A stretch of 64,000 nucleotides of DNA, from the NCBI GenBank assembly GCA_030160035.1, contig BSNO01000003.1, positions 248,001 through 312,000 on the forward strand, read 5' to 3'. The translations under genes were made by a program, and so were the position numbers. A model generated the notes under the pieces. It was not told where the DNA came from, searched no databases, and saw only the letters and a program-made list of their open reading frames with translations. Positions 28,658-38,176 of the stretch are shown here, one piece after another (position 1 is the first letter of the stretch; every line of letters begins with the position of its first letter). The DNA is from Rhizobium albus. GTDB taxonomy: Bacteria > Pseudomonadota > Alphaproteobacteria > Rhizobiales > Rhizobiaceae.

Positions 28658-29887
28658 ATGGACGTCGAGGCATTTCTTTCCGCGTTGACGTTCCAGGCCG
28701 GCTACAACACCACGATCGTCACGATCGGCGCGATCCTTCTCGGATGGGCAGGCGGCATGGTCGGCACGTTCCTGCTCTTGCGCCGCCGCTCGCTCGTCTC
28801 CGATGCCCTCAGCCACGCGACTTTGCCCGGCGTCGGCATCGCATTTCTCGTCATGGCGTCGCTCGGCGGCACGGGGCGCTTTCTTCCGGGCCTTCTTCTC
28901 GGCGCTGCCTTGAGCGCGCTTGCCGGCTTGGCGACCGTCGAATGGATCACGCGGCGCACGCGGCTCCAGGCCGATGCCGCGATCGGTGCGGTGCTCTCGG
29001 TCTTCTTCGGCTTCGGCATCGTGCTTCTGACGGTCATTCAGTCCGTCCAGATCGGCCAGCAGGCGGGGATCGGCAGCTTTCTGCTCGGTTCCACCTCGGG
29101 CATGCTGCGCTCGGAAGCGATCACGCTTGCCGTTCTCGCCGGCGGCACGGCGCTGGCCGTCTTCTTCCTGCGCCGGACGCTGACGCTCGTCGCTTTCGAC
29201 GAAACCTTTGCGCGCGCCCGCGGCATCTCCATCCGCCGCAGCGATCTCCTCCTGATGCTGCTGGTGCTGGCTGTCACGGTCACGGGGCTTCGGATCGTCG
29301 GGCTGGTGCTGATCATCGCGCTCGTCATCATCCCGCCCGTCGCCGCTCGGTTTTGGACGGAGCGTGTCGACCACATGCTCCTGATCTCGGCAGGAATCGG
29401 TGCGGTGTCTGGCTATCTCGGAACGGCGCTGTCCGCTTCGATCGACGATCTGCCGACGGGACCGATCATCGTCCTCGTCGCGACCGGACTGTTCGCAGTA
29501 TCGCTGCTTTTTGCACCCGTTCGCGGCGTTTTCTCCGGGCTCTACCGCGCCCGCGCCTTCTCCTGGAAGGTGCATCGCCGTCAGGGCCTGCTCGCACTCA
29601 ATCGCGGCGAAGCGATCTATGACAAGAAGACCATCTTCGTGCTGCTTGCCGAAGGCTTCATGCGACGCGACGGTTCGATCACCCCACCGGGTGTCGTCGC
29701 TGCGAAGCTGGCAGCAGAAGAAGAGGCACTCTGGTCGCTCTATCTGCGCGAAAATCCGGATTCCCTGCACCGCGCCCACGGCATGCTGCTCGATCCGATC
29801 GAGGAGCGGCTGGGCGCAGGCGAGATCAACGCCCTGCGGTTGAGGCACTACGCTGCGACCAGGCAGACGGTGGAGGCGATGGCTTGA
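28658..29887 (+). CDS. Metal ABC transporter permease with DtxR-like C-terminal extension (TroC/SitC type)
   Basis: ABC-3 family permease of 409 residues, about 120 longer than a usual one. Residues 1-285 hold eight or nine membrane segments, with the family blocks DALSHATLPGVGIAF and GLRIVGLVLIIALVIIPPVAARFW. The cytosolic tail (about 290-409) contains LLALNRGEAIYDKKT and DGSITPPGVVAAKLAAEEEA, then LRENPDSLHRAHGMLLDPIE. The pattern resembles the winged-helix and dimerisation segments of DtxR/MntR repressors. Such a fusion occurs in some ABC-3 permeases; its role is unclear. The stop overlaps the next start by one base. Confidence 0.88.
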   Translation: MDVEAFLSALTFQAGYNTTIVTIGAILLGWAGGMVGTFLLLRRRSLVSDALSHATLPGVGIAFLVMASLGGTGRFLPGLLLGAALSALAGLATVEWITRRTRLQADAAIGAVLSVFFGFGIVLLTVIQSVQIGQQAGIGSFLLGSTSGMLRSEAITLAVLAGGTALAVFFLRRTLTLVAFDETFARARGISIRRSDLLLMLLVLAVTVTGLRIVGLVLIIALVIIPPVAARFWTERVDHMLLISAGIGAVSGYLGTALSASIDDLPTGPIIVLVATGLFAVSLLFAPVRGVFSGLYRARAFSWKVHRRQGLLALNRGEAIYDKKTIFVLLAEGFMRRDGSITPPGVVAAKLAAEEEALWSLYLRENPDSLHRAHGMLLDPIEERLGAGEINALRLRHYAATRQTVEAMA

Positions 29888-30798
29888 TGGCGGTCTATCT
29901 CGGGCTGACGATCGTCCCCATTCTGATCGGACTGCTGGCAGCGGTCGCGGCAGCCTTGCTTGGCAACTTCCTCGTGCTCAAGCGCCAGAGCCTGATGGGC
30001 GATGCCGTCAGCCATGTGGTGCTTCCCGGCATTATCGTCGCCTTCGTCACGACCGGCTCGATGGACGCCGGTCCGATGCTGGTCGGCGCCGCCATCGCCG
30101 CGCTCGTGGCGGCAGTGCTGATCGAGATCATCCGCGTGCTCGGCAAAGTCGAACCGGGCGCCGCGATGGGGGTGGTGTTCACGGCACTGTTCGCCTTCGG
30201 CATCGTGCTTCTGGAGCAGACCGACACCGGTGCCATCCACTTCGACGTGGAGCATGCGCTCTACGGCAATCTGGAAAGCCTCGTCTGGCTTGCAGGCCTC
30301 GAATGGAGTGCGCTCACCGATCCCGCGGCTCTGGCCGAATTGCCACCGCAACTGCCGCGCGTTGCCGCCGCGCTGGTGGTCGTCATCGCTTTTTTCTGCG
30401 TCGCGTGGCGTCCGCTCGTGATCGCGACCTTCGATCCGGTTTTTGCTGCGGCAAGCGGCGTACCGGTCCGCCTGGTGGATGGTGCGCTCATCGCGCTCGT
30501 CGCCATCGTTGCCGTCACCGCCTTCGAAGCGGTGGGGGCGATCATCACCATCGCGATGCTGATCTGCCCGCCAGCCGCCGCACGGCTGATGACGGACAAT
30601 CTGGTGCGGCAACTGCTGTTGAGCGTCGTCTTCGCAGCGATAGCCGCAAGCTTCGGATACCTTGCCGCCGGTGCCGGCGTGGCGCTCTTCGTCTCCGGTG
30701 TCGCAGTCTCTGCTGCCGGCATGATCGCGACGGTATCCGGCTTGATCCTCGCCCTCGCTGCGCTTTTCGGGCCACGGCGGCTCGGCGCACGCGCCTGA
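29887..30798 (+). CDS. Metal ABC transporter permease (TroD/SitD type)
   Basis: Second ABC-3 permease, 303 residues, with about eight membrane segments and no C-terminal domain. The family blocks QSLMGDAVSHVVLPGIIVAF and VGAIITIAMLICPPAAARLM are present. It pairs with the longer permease to form the heterodimeric channel. The start is the ATG at 29887, which overlaps the preceding stop (TGATG); a TTG one codon earlier is not needed. Last gene of the operon. Confidence 0.92.
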   Translation: MAVYLGLTIVPILIGLLAAVAAALLGNFLVLKRQSLMGDAVSHVVLPGIIVAFVTTGSMDAGPMLVGAAIAALVAAVLIEIIRVLGKVEPGAAMGVVFTALFAFGIVLLEQTDTGAIHFDVEHALYGNLESLVWLAGLEWSALTDPAALAELPPQLPRVAAALVVVIAFFCVAWRPLVIATFDPVFAAASGVPVRLVDGALIALVAIVAVTAFEAVGAIITIAMLICPPAAARLMTDNLVRQLLLSVVFAAIAASFGYLAAGAGVALFVSGVAVSAAGMIATVSGLILALAALFGPRRLGARA

Positions 30799-30880
30799 AC
30801 CGCTTGAGGGAAGCCAGGTGCTTCCCATGCTGCATCGGAGCCTCTAGGGTCCGCATCCAACCACCGATTGACCTTGATGG

Positions 30881-32158
30881 ATGATGCGCGTGCTCGGCGA
30901 AAGACGTTTTCTGATCGATCTGTTTCACGCCGGCGTGCGAAGTGCCGATCCCGCTGAATGCGTGCCGCCCCTGCTGCCTGAACCGCCCAAGGGGCGCACG
31001 ATCCTCGTTGCCGCCGGCAAGGCGGCTGCGTCGATGGCGCGCGCGGTCGAGGAAAACTGGTCGGGCCCGCTCGAGGGAATAGCCGTGACCCGCTACGGGC
31101 ATGGCCTCGAAGCGGGCAGGATCGAAGTAATCGAGGCGGCCCATCCGGTTCCGGACGATCGGGGAGAGCAGGCTGCCGCGCGGCTGATGGACACCGTCCG
31201 TGGCCTGGGCCCTGACGATCTCGTGCTGTGCCTGATTTCGGGGGGTGGCTCGGCGCTGCTCGCACTTGCCGCCGAGGGGCTGACCCTTGATGACAAGAAG
31301 GCCGTCAACAAGAGCTTGCTGGCATCCGGCGCACCGATCGGCGCCATGAACACCGTGCGTAAGCACCTCTCTGCGATCAAGGGCGGCAGGCTTGCCGAAG
31401 CGGCCTATCCGGCACGCGTGGTCACGATCGGCATTTCGGACGTGCCGGGCGACGATCCGTCGGTGATCGCGTCCGGTCCGACGGTTCCCGATGCAACGAC
31501 GCTTGCCGACGCCAAGGCCGTTCTTGAGCGCTACAACATCACCGCGGGAGCGCATGTTCTGGCGCACCTTGAGAAGAGCAGCTCCGAAACGCCAAAGCCC
31601 GGCGATGCGATCTTCGCCAACACGGAATTCCGCATGGCATCGCGGCCCGCCGACATGGTCGAGGCGGTCGTCGCCGAAGCGAAGCGCCATGGCATCGAGG
31701 TGATGTCGCTGGGTGCCGATATCGAAGGCGAGGCACGTGACATCGGCAGGGAGCATGCGCGCCTGGCACTGCAGATGGCCGAGGAACACCGCGACACACC
31801 GCTGCTGATCGTCTCCGGCGGCGAGACCACGGTGACAGTGCGCGGCGACGGGTCGGGGCGCGGCGGCCGCAACGGTGAATATCTCCTGTCACTTGCGCTG
31901 GAACTCGACGGACATCTGCGCACCCACGCGCTTGCGGCAGACACGGACGGCATCGATGGCAGCGAGGACAATGCCGGTGCGGTGATCGATCCGGACAGTC
32001 TCGCGCGGGCCGGCGCTTCCGGGCTCGACCCGGCGCAATGTCTGGAGCGCAACGATGCCTACAGCGTCTTCGAAGCCTCCGGCGACCTGATCGTGACCGG
32101 GCCGACGCGGACCAACGTCAACGATCTCCGGCTGATCCTGATCGCGCCGAAGGGCTGA
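30881..32158 (+). CDS. Glycerate 2-kinase (MOFRL family)
   Basis: Enzyme of 425 residues in the glycerate-2-kinase/TtuD (MOFRL) family, phosphorylating D-glycerate to 2-phosphoglycerate in glyoxylate, serine or tartrate metabolism; older annotations call it hydroxypyruvate reductase TtuD. Signatures are VAAGKAAASMARA, LISGGGSALLALA, the MNTVRKHLSAIKGGRLA block and, near the C terminus, SGGETTVTVRGDGSGRGGRNGEYLL and DTDGIDGSEDNAGA. Two adjacent ATGs (30881, 30884) could start it. No operon partner is evident. Confidence 0.9.
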   Translation: MMRVLGERRFLIDLFHAGVRSADPAECVPPLLPEPPKGRTILVAAGKAAASMARAVEENWSGPLEGIAVTRYGHGLEAGRIEVIEAAHPVPDDRGEQAAARLMDTVRGLGPDDLVLCLISGGGSALLALAAEGLTLDDKKAVNKSLLASGAPIGAMNTVRKHLSAIKGGRLAEAAYPARVVTIGISDVPGDDPSVIASGPTVPDATTLADAKAVLERYNITAGAHVLAHLEKSSSETPKPGDAIFANTEFRMASRPADMVEAVVAEAKRHGIEVMSLGADIEGEARDIGREHARLALQMAEEHRDTPLLIVSGGETTVTVRGDGSGRGGRNGEYLLSLALELDGHLRTHALAADTDGIDGSEDNAGAVIDPDSLARAGASGLDPAQCLERNDAYSVFEASGDLIVTGPTRTNVNDLRLILIAPKG

Positions 32159-32264
32159 GAGAACCACCGATTACGGTATCTTGAGGCCGTTGAAGATGAA
32201 TTGTTAAGGAACCAGCGCCCATCTTGCATCTGATGACTCGCCAGAATGTTTCAGAACTGGACTG

Positions 32265-33617
32265 ATGATGCCGCAGCTGGGCGCCGATGAGGTGGAAAGC
32301 ACCCGCGAAGCCGTGTTGACCCACACCGACGCCCTGACCGGTCTCGGCAACCGCAGGCGCATGCGCGAAAAGGTTGAAGGCCTCGCAGCCGAGCGCGCCG
32401 AGGATCCGGCACCCTTCACCATCGGTCTTGCCAATCTCGACGGCTTCAAGCCCATCAACGACCTCTTCGGCCATGGCGCCGGCGACGTCATCCTCACTCA
32501 GGTTGCACACAGGCTGAAGGCCTGCATGCCCGATGGCGCGACTGTCGTTCGACTTGGCAACGACGAATTCGGCTTCGTGCTGCCGCTGGTGTTCGATTCC
32601 CGCGGCGCCGAAAAGATGGCGCGCCTGATCAAGGATGTTCTGTCGGCTCCTTTCGATCTCGGTGCCCGCACAGTGCGTTTGACCGCATCGTTCGGCTTCT
32701 CGGTCTATCCGTTCGCCGGAACCGATTTCGACAGTCTGATGAGCTGCGCCGAGACGGCGCTCTACCGCTCCAAAAGGCGCGGGCGCAGCCAGATCACGGT
32801 CTATTCGCAGGAGATCGCCGAGGAATTCCGCCGCGCGACCGAACTGGAACAGGCACTGCGCCGCGCGATCATCGCAGACGATGTCGCCGTGCATTTCCAG
32901 CCGATCGTTCGCCTGGCCGATGGCCAGATCATGGGGTTCGAGGCACTCGCGCGCTGGCATGACGCCGAGCTCGGCTTCGTGCCGCCGAACGTCTTCATCA
33001 CGCTTGCCGAGGAACGCGGCTTCATCGACCTCCTGACAGAAGTGCTGCTGAAGAAGGCAGCCGCGACCGCGTTGCGCTGGCCGGAGGACATGTACCTGTC
33101 CTTCAATCTGTCTTCGGCGCAGCTCGTCGATCCTATGACGAGCCTGTCGATCCTGGCCATCCTCAATCGCGCCGGCCTCGACCCACGCCGGCTCGAGCTG
33201 GAAATCACCGAAACTGCGATGATGTCGGATCCCGACATGGCGCAGAAGATCGTCACCGAACTCCGGGCTGTCGGCATCAAGATTGCCCTCGACGATTTCG
33301 GAACGGGACAATCGAGCCTCGGCCGCCTGCGCGACTTCACCTTCGACAAGGTGAAGATCGACCGCGCCTTCGTGTCGGAAATCACCCGCGACCGTCCGTC
33401 GGAACATATCATCAAGGCCATTCTGGCCATGTGCGAGGGCATGGATCTCGCCGTCATCGCCGAAGGCATCGAAGAGGTGGAGCAGGCCGCAAAGCTGATC
33501 CAGCTCGGCTGCCGGCTCGGACAGGGCTATCTCTACGGAAAGCCGATCAAGGCATCCGACACCCTGCGCCTGATCGCCGCCAACGCCCGTCCGCTGGAAG
33601 CCATCGCTATCGCCTGA
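32265..33617 (+). CDS. Soluble GGDEF-EAL protein, probable c-di-GMP phosphodiesterase
   Basis: Protein of 450 residues without membrane segments. The N-terminal GGDEF domain (about 20-180) has a degenerate active site, G98-N-D-E-F, and no RxxD I-site, so it may bind GTP rather than cyclise it. The EAL domain (about 195-440) keeps E226-A-L, NLSSAQL, ELEITETAMM, DDFGTG, KVKIDRAF and the EGIEE loop, all that catalysis needs. It should hydrolyse c-di-GMP, possibly activated by GTP at the GGDEF domain. No PAS or other sensor is present; the start at 32265 lies just before the GGDEF helix. Confidence 0.92.
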   Translation: MMPQLGADEVESTREAVLTHTDALTGLGNRRRMREKVEGLAAERAEDPAPFTIGLANLDGFKPINDLFGHGAGDVILTQVAHRLKACMPDGATVVRLGNDEFGFVLPLVFDSRGAEKMARLIKDVLSAPFDLGARTVRLTASFGFSVYPFAGTDFDSLMSCAETALYRSKRRGRSQITVYSQEIAEEFRRATELEQALRRAIIADDVAVHFQPIVRLADGQIMGFEALARWHDAELGFVPPNVFITLAEERGFIDLLTEVLLKKAAATALRWPEDMYLSFNLSSAQLVDPMTSLSILAILNRAGLDPRRLELEITETAMMSDPDMAQKIVTELRAVGIKIALDDFGTGQSSLGRLRDFTFDKVKIDRAFVSEITRDRPSEHIIKAILAMCEGMDLAVIAEGIEEVEQAAKLIQLGCRLGQGYLYGKPIKASDTLRLIAANARPLEAIAIA

Positions 33618-33718
33618 GTCTCATCCAAGACCATGGTCGGGTTCCCGGGTGGTTGCAGTGCCTCACCCGAAGGTTAGTCTTGCGCCGTCAGCCAAAGTTC
33701 GTTGCTGGATCAGACTTC

Positions 33719-34576
33719 ATGCCAATGACAGCGTTTCTCACCGCCATCGCCATGATTGCTTTTGCGGCGAACTCGATCCTTGCGCGTGAAGCTTTGGCAG
33801 ACGGCGCCATGGATGCTGCTGCTTTCACCGGATTGCGTCTCGCATCGGGCGCCGTAGCGCTTGCGCTCGTTCTTGCCCTGCGGCGGACGGCCAAAGGAAA
33901 AGTCGTGCCAGGGAGTTGGCTGTCCGCGCTGGCGCTTTTTGTCTACGCGATCGCTTTCTCTTTTGCCTATGTGCAGCTCGGCGCTGCAACCGGCGCGCTC
34001 GTTCTCTTCGTCTCCGTGCAGTTGACCATGATCGGCTGGGGCATCGTGCGTGGCGAACGACCACGTGTCATGCAATGGGCGGGTATCGTCATGGCGCTTG
34101 CAGGCTTCGTTTATCTCGTGTCGCCGGCTCTGACGCGGCCGGACCCGGTTGCGACGACGCTCATGATCACGGCCGGCATCGCCTGGGGCGTTTATTCGTT
34201 GCGAGGTCGCGGCAGTCGCGATCCGATTGACGATACGGCAGGGAACTTCATCCGCACCATGCCACTTGCGCTGGCTCTGCTGGCTTTCGCCATTTTGGTC
34301 CAGGACAATCCCGCGGGCACACTGTCGGGCAGAGGCATCGGACTGGCCGTCGCCTCGGGCGTTCTCGCATCCGCCGCCGGCTACGTGGTCTGGTACCGAG
34401 TTCTGCCGCATCTGGCGGCGATAGCTGCAGCGATCGTTCAGCTGTCCGTGCCGGTCATTACTGCTGCCGCCGGCGTGCTGTTTCTGGCCGAGCCAGTGAC
34501 CATTGAACTGGTTCTCGCCGGCATGCTCATCCTCTCGGGCCTCGCCCTTGCGATCGCTGCACGCCGAAAAGCCTGA
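33719..34576 (+). CDS. EamA/DMT-superfamily transporter
   Basis: Integral membrane protein of 285 residues with ten predicted segments in two EamA repeats: N-terminal ([24 protein letters not shown]) and C-terminal ([27 protein letters not shown]). The second repeat holds the GxxFLAEP motif. Members export amino acids, metabolites or drugs; the substrate is not predictable. The start is the ATG at 33719; the longer open frame back to 33431 overlaps the EAL gene and is not membrane-like. Confidence 0.88.
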   Translation: MPMTAFLTAIAMIAFAANSILAREALADGAMDAAAFTGLRLASGAVALALVLALRRTAKGKVVPGSWLSALALFVYAIAFSFAYVQLGAATGALVLFVSVQLTMIGWGIVRGERPRVMQWAGIVMALAGFVYLVSPALTRPDPVATTLMITAGIAWGVYSLRGRGSRDPIDDTAGNFIRTMPLALALLAFAILVQDNPAGTLSGRGIGLAVASGVLASAAGYVVWYRVLPHLAAIAAAIVQLSVPVITAAAGVLFLAEPVTIELVLAGMLILSGLALAIAARRKA

Positions 34577-34585
34577 GCTTCCCTG

Positions 34586-36214
34586 TCAGCCGTCTGTGAA
34601 CCGGAAGTCCTTCATCTGCTCGCGCAGCGTGGTCTTCTTGATCTTCCCCGTTGCGGTGTGGGGAATTTCATCGGTGAAGACGACCTCGTCCGGCATCCAC
34701 CACTTGGCGATCTTGCCCGACATGAAATCGAGAATTGACTGCTTGTCCGGCTGACGGCCTTCCTTGAGCACGATGACGAGCAGAGGGCGCTCGTCCCATT
34801 TCGGATGAGCGACGCCGATGACGGCGGCTTCGGCAACATCTGGATGACCAACGGCCAGGTTTTCAAGATCGATGGTTGAAATCCATTCGCCGCCCGATTT
34901 GATGACGTCCTTGGCCCGATCGGTGATCTGCAGATAGCCGTGCGCGTCCATATGGCCGACGTCGCCCGTATCGAACCAGAGCTCCTCGTCGAACTGCTCG
35001 GCGCCGCGGCCCTTGTAGTAGCTGGACGACACCGCGGGGCCGCGCACCTTCAGGCGCCCGAAGGTCTTGCCGTCCCAGGGCAGGATGCGTTCCTCGTCGT
35101 CGACGATCTTCATTTCGACGCCGAAGGGCGGATGGCCCTGCTTCACCTGCAGGTCGAGCTTGGCCTCCCCGGTGAGATGCGCGTAGTCCGGCTTAATCGA
35201 GCAGACCGTCCCGAGTGGGCTCATCTCAGTCATGCCCCAGGCGTGCATCACGTGAACGCCGTAGCGGTCCTGGAAGGCCTGCGTGATCGCACGGGGGCAG
35301 GCCGAGCCGCCGATGACGACGCGTTCGAGATCGGGCAACTGTCCGTGTTCCTTTTCCAGATGCTGCAGCAGCATCAGCCAGACCGTCGGGACCGCGGCCG
35401 TGATCGTCACCTTCTCGTTCGTGAGCATCTCGTAGATTGACTTGCCGTCCATGCCCGGTCCCGGAAAGACCAGCGTCGCGCCGGCCATCGGTGTCGAGAA
35501 CGCCGTCGACCACGCATTGGCGTGGAACATCGGAACGACCGGCATCATCACGTCGCGCGAGGCAATGCCCAGCATGTCCGCCTGCAGCGCTGTCATGGCA
35601 TGCAACACGTTCGAGCGGTGCGAATAGACGACGCCTTTCGGATCGCCGGTCGTGCCCGACGTGTAGCACATGCCTGCAGCCGTGCGCTCATCGAAGTCCT
35701 TCCAGCGGAAGTCGTCGTCGGCTTCGGCAAGCCAGTCTTCATAGGCGACGGCAGGGAAGGGAAGATCAGCGGGCATATGCGCTGCGTCTGTCAGAATGAC
35801 GATCCGCTTCAGGCTCGACACCTGGGGTGCGATGGCCTTGACGATGGGCAGAAAGGTCAGGTCGACAAAGAGAAGCCGGTCTTCCGCATCGTTCACGATC
35901 CAGGCGATCTGGTCGGGAAAGAGCCGCGGATTGAGCGTGTGGTAGATGGCGCCGATGCCAAGCGTGCCGTACCAGACCTCCAGGTGCCGCCACGTGTTCC
36001 AGGCAAGCGTCGCCACCCGGTCGCCGAGCGCGATGCCTTCCATGTCCAGCCGCTTCGCTAACTTAAGTGCGCGGTTACGAACGGTTCGGTAGTCCGTGCG
36101 ATGGATCGGGCCTTCCACCGATCGGGAGATGACAGGTCGACCACCATGATAGTGTGCCGCATGATCGATGACCTTGTGACAAAGAAGCGGCCATTCCTGC
36201 ATCAGTCCCAGCAT
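34586..36214 (-). CDS. AMP-dependent acyl-CoA synthetase (medium/long-chain fatty acid-CoA ligase)
   Basis: Adenylate-forming ligase of 542 residues activating a carboxylic acid to its CoA thioester. The P-loop motif is [16 protein letters not shown] (about 184-199). [13 protein letters not shown] is the A5 motif, and [13 protein letters not shown] followed by [15 protein letters not shown] are A7-A8. The terminal lysine region is [13 protein letters not shown]. The overall pattern fits fatty-acyl-CoA ligases. GGAGG lies seven bases before the ATG at 36214. Divergent from a LuxR-type regulator across an FNR/FixK box. Confidence 0.92.
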   Translation of the reverse strand: MLGLMQEWPLLCHKVIDHAAHYHGGRPVISRSVEGPIHRTDYRTVRNRALKLAKRLDMEGIALGDRVATLAWNTWRHLEVWYGTLGIGAIYHTLNPRLFPDQIAWIVNDAEDRLLFVDLTFLPIVKAIAPQVSSLKRIVILTDAAHMPADLPFPAVAYEDWLAEADDDFRWKDFDERTAAGMCYTSGTTGDPKGVVYSHRSNVLHAMTALQADMLGIASRDVMMPVVPMFHANAWSTAFSTPMAGATLVFPGPGMDGKSIYEMLTNEKVTITAAVPTVWLMLLQHLEKEHGQLPDLERVVIGGSACPRAITQAFQDRYGVHVMHAWGMTEMSPLGTVCSIKPDYAHLTGEAKLDLQVKQGHPPFGVEMKIVDDEERILPWDGKTFGRLKVRGPAVSSSYYKGRGAEQFDEELWFDTGDVGHMDAHGYLQITDRAKDVIKSGGEWISTIDLENLAVGHPDVAEAAVIGVAHPKWDERPLLVIVLKEGRQPDKQSILDFMSGKIAKWWMPDEVVFTDEIPHTATGKIKKTTLREQMKDFRFTDG

Positions 36215-36323
36215 GCACGTTCCTCCATTCCCCGCAGCCTCCTCGCTGCGTTCTTGGCCGACTATGGAGCGGTGGGGCGCATTATGAAAGATGGGCCTTT
36301 CGTCGAGGTGCTGACGGCTAGCA

Positions 36324-36337
36324 TTGATCCGCATCAA
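36324..36337. promoter_or_regulatory. Perfect FNR/FixK-type box
   Basis: TTGAT (36324-36328), CCGC, ATCAA (36333-36337) is an exact match to the FNR/FixK consensus TTGAT-N4-ATCAA. It lies 110 bases upstream of the acyl-CoA ligase start (minus) and 103 bases upstream of the LuxR-type start (plus), so an oxygen-responsive Crp/Fnr regulator could control either or both. No fixK/fnr gene is in the window. Confidence 0.65.
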
Positions 36338-36439
36338 GGGAAGTTTCTTGTTTGCTGATAATGCGTCCTATAAGAATTGATTCACGGCACGAACGAGACC
36401 CAAGAATCGATCCACTTCAGCCACCCGGGCGCCTCCATC

Positions 36440-37171
36440 ATGAAGTCAGGCCTATCCGGCGACGCGCCTCTCGACCAGTTGAAGGAAATCACGACTCTTC
36501 AAACGCAGTTCGAGGTTTTTCGCCAGTTCAAGAAGACTGTAGAGCTGTACGGTTACCGGTGCTTTCTGGTGCTGCGTCTGCCGCCGCCAACCTCATTGGA
36601 CCTGGCCGAAAACTCCATCATCACGAATTTTCCCGCTGAATTTCTGGGCGCTTTCGATCGGCAGAAGCTGATGCGCAGCAGCCCCCTGTTTGCCCGCTTG
36701 CGTACGTCGATCCTTCCTTTTTCGTTTCGCTATGCCGAATTCGTCGCTGGCCGGAGCGCCAAGGACGCGACGATGGCCGCCAAGCTCTACGAGGAGTTCG
36801 GGCTGGTCGATGGTATCTGCCTGCCGGTTCAAAGTGTGGAAGGCGATCGCTGTGCCGTCGTCTTCGCCGGCGAACGGGACCCGCTCGACAACGACGCGAT
36901 CGCGCAATTGATGCTGCTGACGCTTCACCTCTTCCAGCGCTTGGGCGAAGTCTCTCAGCGCTCGGCGAAACTCGAGCAGCCGCTGACCGAACGCGAACTC
37001 GAATGCCTGACATGGACGGCGGCGGGCAAGACGAGCGCGGACATCGCGCAGATCCTCGAACTCTCCGAACACACGGTCAATCACTACCTGAACCGCGCAA
37101 CCAAGAAGCTCGATACGGTCAACCGCACCCAGGCGGTGGCAAAGGCGCTCCGCCGCAGCCTTATTCGCTAG
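36440..37171 (+). CDS. LuxR-family regulator with an autoinducer-binding-like N-terminal domain (LuxR solo?)
   Basis: Protein of 243 residues. The C-terminal GerE/LuxR HTH (about 182-243) is clear: LTERELECLTWTAAGKTSADIAQILELSEHTVNHYL. The N-terminal part (about 25-165) has the length and shape of an autoinducer-binding domain, but the usual W-Y-D-W-P-G ligand residues are not obvious, so the ligand may not be an acyl-homoserine lactone. No luxI gene is nearby. The ATG at 36440 is used; a TTG at 36377 in the same frame is possible. It ends four bases into convergent pcaQ. Confidence 0.82.
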   Translation: MKSGLSGDAPLDQLKEITTLQTQFEVFRQFKKTVELYGYRCFLVLRLPPPTSLDLAENSIITNFPAEFLGAFDRQKLMRSSPLFARLRTSILPFSFRYAEFVAGRSAKDATMAAKLYEEFGLVDGICLPVQSVEGDRCAVVFAGERDPLDNDAIAQLMLLTLHLFQRLGEVSQRSAKLEQPLTERELECLTWTAAGKTSADIAQILELSEHTVNHYLNRATKKLDTVNRTQAVAKALRRSLIR

Positions 37172-38088
37172 CCGTCCGCCGTCTGCCGTGCAACGGCGCG
37201 GACAGATTGCATGAAGATGGAGAGCGCCAGCGACTGGTCTCCGGTCCCCCGCGTCGTCAGGCCGACCGAGCCGACGGTCTCGCTCGTATCGATCGGCAGG
37301 CGAGCGACGCGCCCGTCGCGAATGTCGTTGGCGACAGCACCCTCCGATATGATCCAGATCGCATCATGTGCCCGGATGTAAGCGCGCCCGAATGCGTCTG
37401 ACACGGTCTCGATGCGCACCGGCAACTCGGCGATCCCGTTGGTGACGAGGAAGCGATCGACGAAGGGGCGGATGACGGCGTTCGGCGTCGGCATCAGGAT
37501 CGTATAGTCGCGCAATTCGCCGAGCGAAAAATTGGGCTTGCTCATCAGCGGGTGGCCCGTTCGAACGGCAAAAATGACGTGCTCTGAGTAGAGCGGTTCG
37601 AAGGAGAGGCCGATCATCATCTCCGGCGGCGCAAGGCGCCCGACGACGAGATCGAGCGCGCCGGTGCGCAACTGTTCCAAAAGCACGGAATTGTCGCCTG
37701 TCACCACCGTGATTGGACTTCCCGTGTTCTCCTTCAGGAACTGCGCCACCGCATCGGGCATGATCCGTGCTGAAACAGTGGGCAGCGCTCCGATGCGGAC
37801 CGGCGGCCCTTCCGAGCGCAAGGCCTGCTGAATGGAATCAACGCCCTGCCTGAGCGCAGCGACGCTCGAACCCGCATGACGTAGGAACACCTCGCCGAAG
37901 CGCGAGATGCGAATGCCGCGGCCATCCTTCTCGAACAGCCGCACGCCGAGTGCATCTTCGAGCTCCCGGATCGTGCGCGTGACCGCCGGCTGGGTGAGCG
38001 CCAGCACGTCCGCTGCCTTGCTCACGCTCTTCTGGCGGGCTACCTCCATGAAGGTCTGGAGATGCCGAAACTTGATCTGCTGGTCCAT
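37168..38088 (-). CDS. pcaQ: LysR-type regulator of protocatechuate catabolism
   Basis: LysR-type regulator of 306 residues. The HTH domain is FRHLQTFMEVARQKSVSKAADVLALTQPAVTRTIRELE. The C-terminal co-inducer domain starts near GPPVRIGALPTVSARIMP and resembles PcaQ, which activates pcaDCHGB in rhizobia in response to beta-carboxymuconate or beta-ketoadipate. Position supports this: divergent from pcaD with an 88-base intergenic region. It overlaps the LuxR-type gene at its 3' end by four bases. Confidence 0.9.
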   Translation of the reverse strand: MDQQIKFRHLQTFMEVARQKSVSKAADVLALTQPAVTRTIRELEDALGVRLFEKDGRGIRISRFGEVFLRHAGSSVAALRQGVDSIQQALRSEGPPVRIGALPTVSARIMPDAVAQFLKENTGSPITVVTGDNSVLLEQLRTGALDLVVGRLAPPEMMIGLSFEPLYSEHVIFAVRTGHPLMSKPNFSLGELRDYTILMPTPNAVIRPFVDRFLVTNGIAELPVRIETVSDAFGRAYIRAHDAIWIISEGAVANDIRDGRVARLPIDTSETVGSVGLTTRGTGDQSLALSIFMQSVRAVARQTADG

Positions 38089-38091
38089 CGC

Positions 38092-38107
38092 ATACCGAAA
38101 AGATTAT
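38092..38107. promoter_or_regulatory. Candidate PcaQ binding site
   Basis: ATACCGAAAAGATTAT is an imperfect inverted repeat lying between pcaQ and pcaD, about 77 bases upstream of the pcaD start. It partly resembles the PcaQ motif ATAACC-N4-GGTTAA known from Sinorhizobium (LysR sites are loose). The match is weak; position is the main support. Confidence 0.35.
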
Positions 38108-38176
38108 GGATCAGGCCCAAGAATATCATTTTACCATACCGATACAATTTGCTTTGAAAGCCTGAGGGAGAATTCG

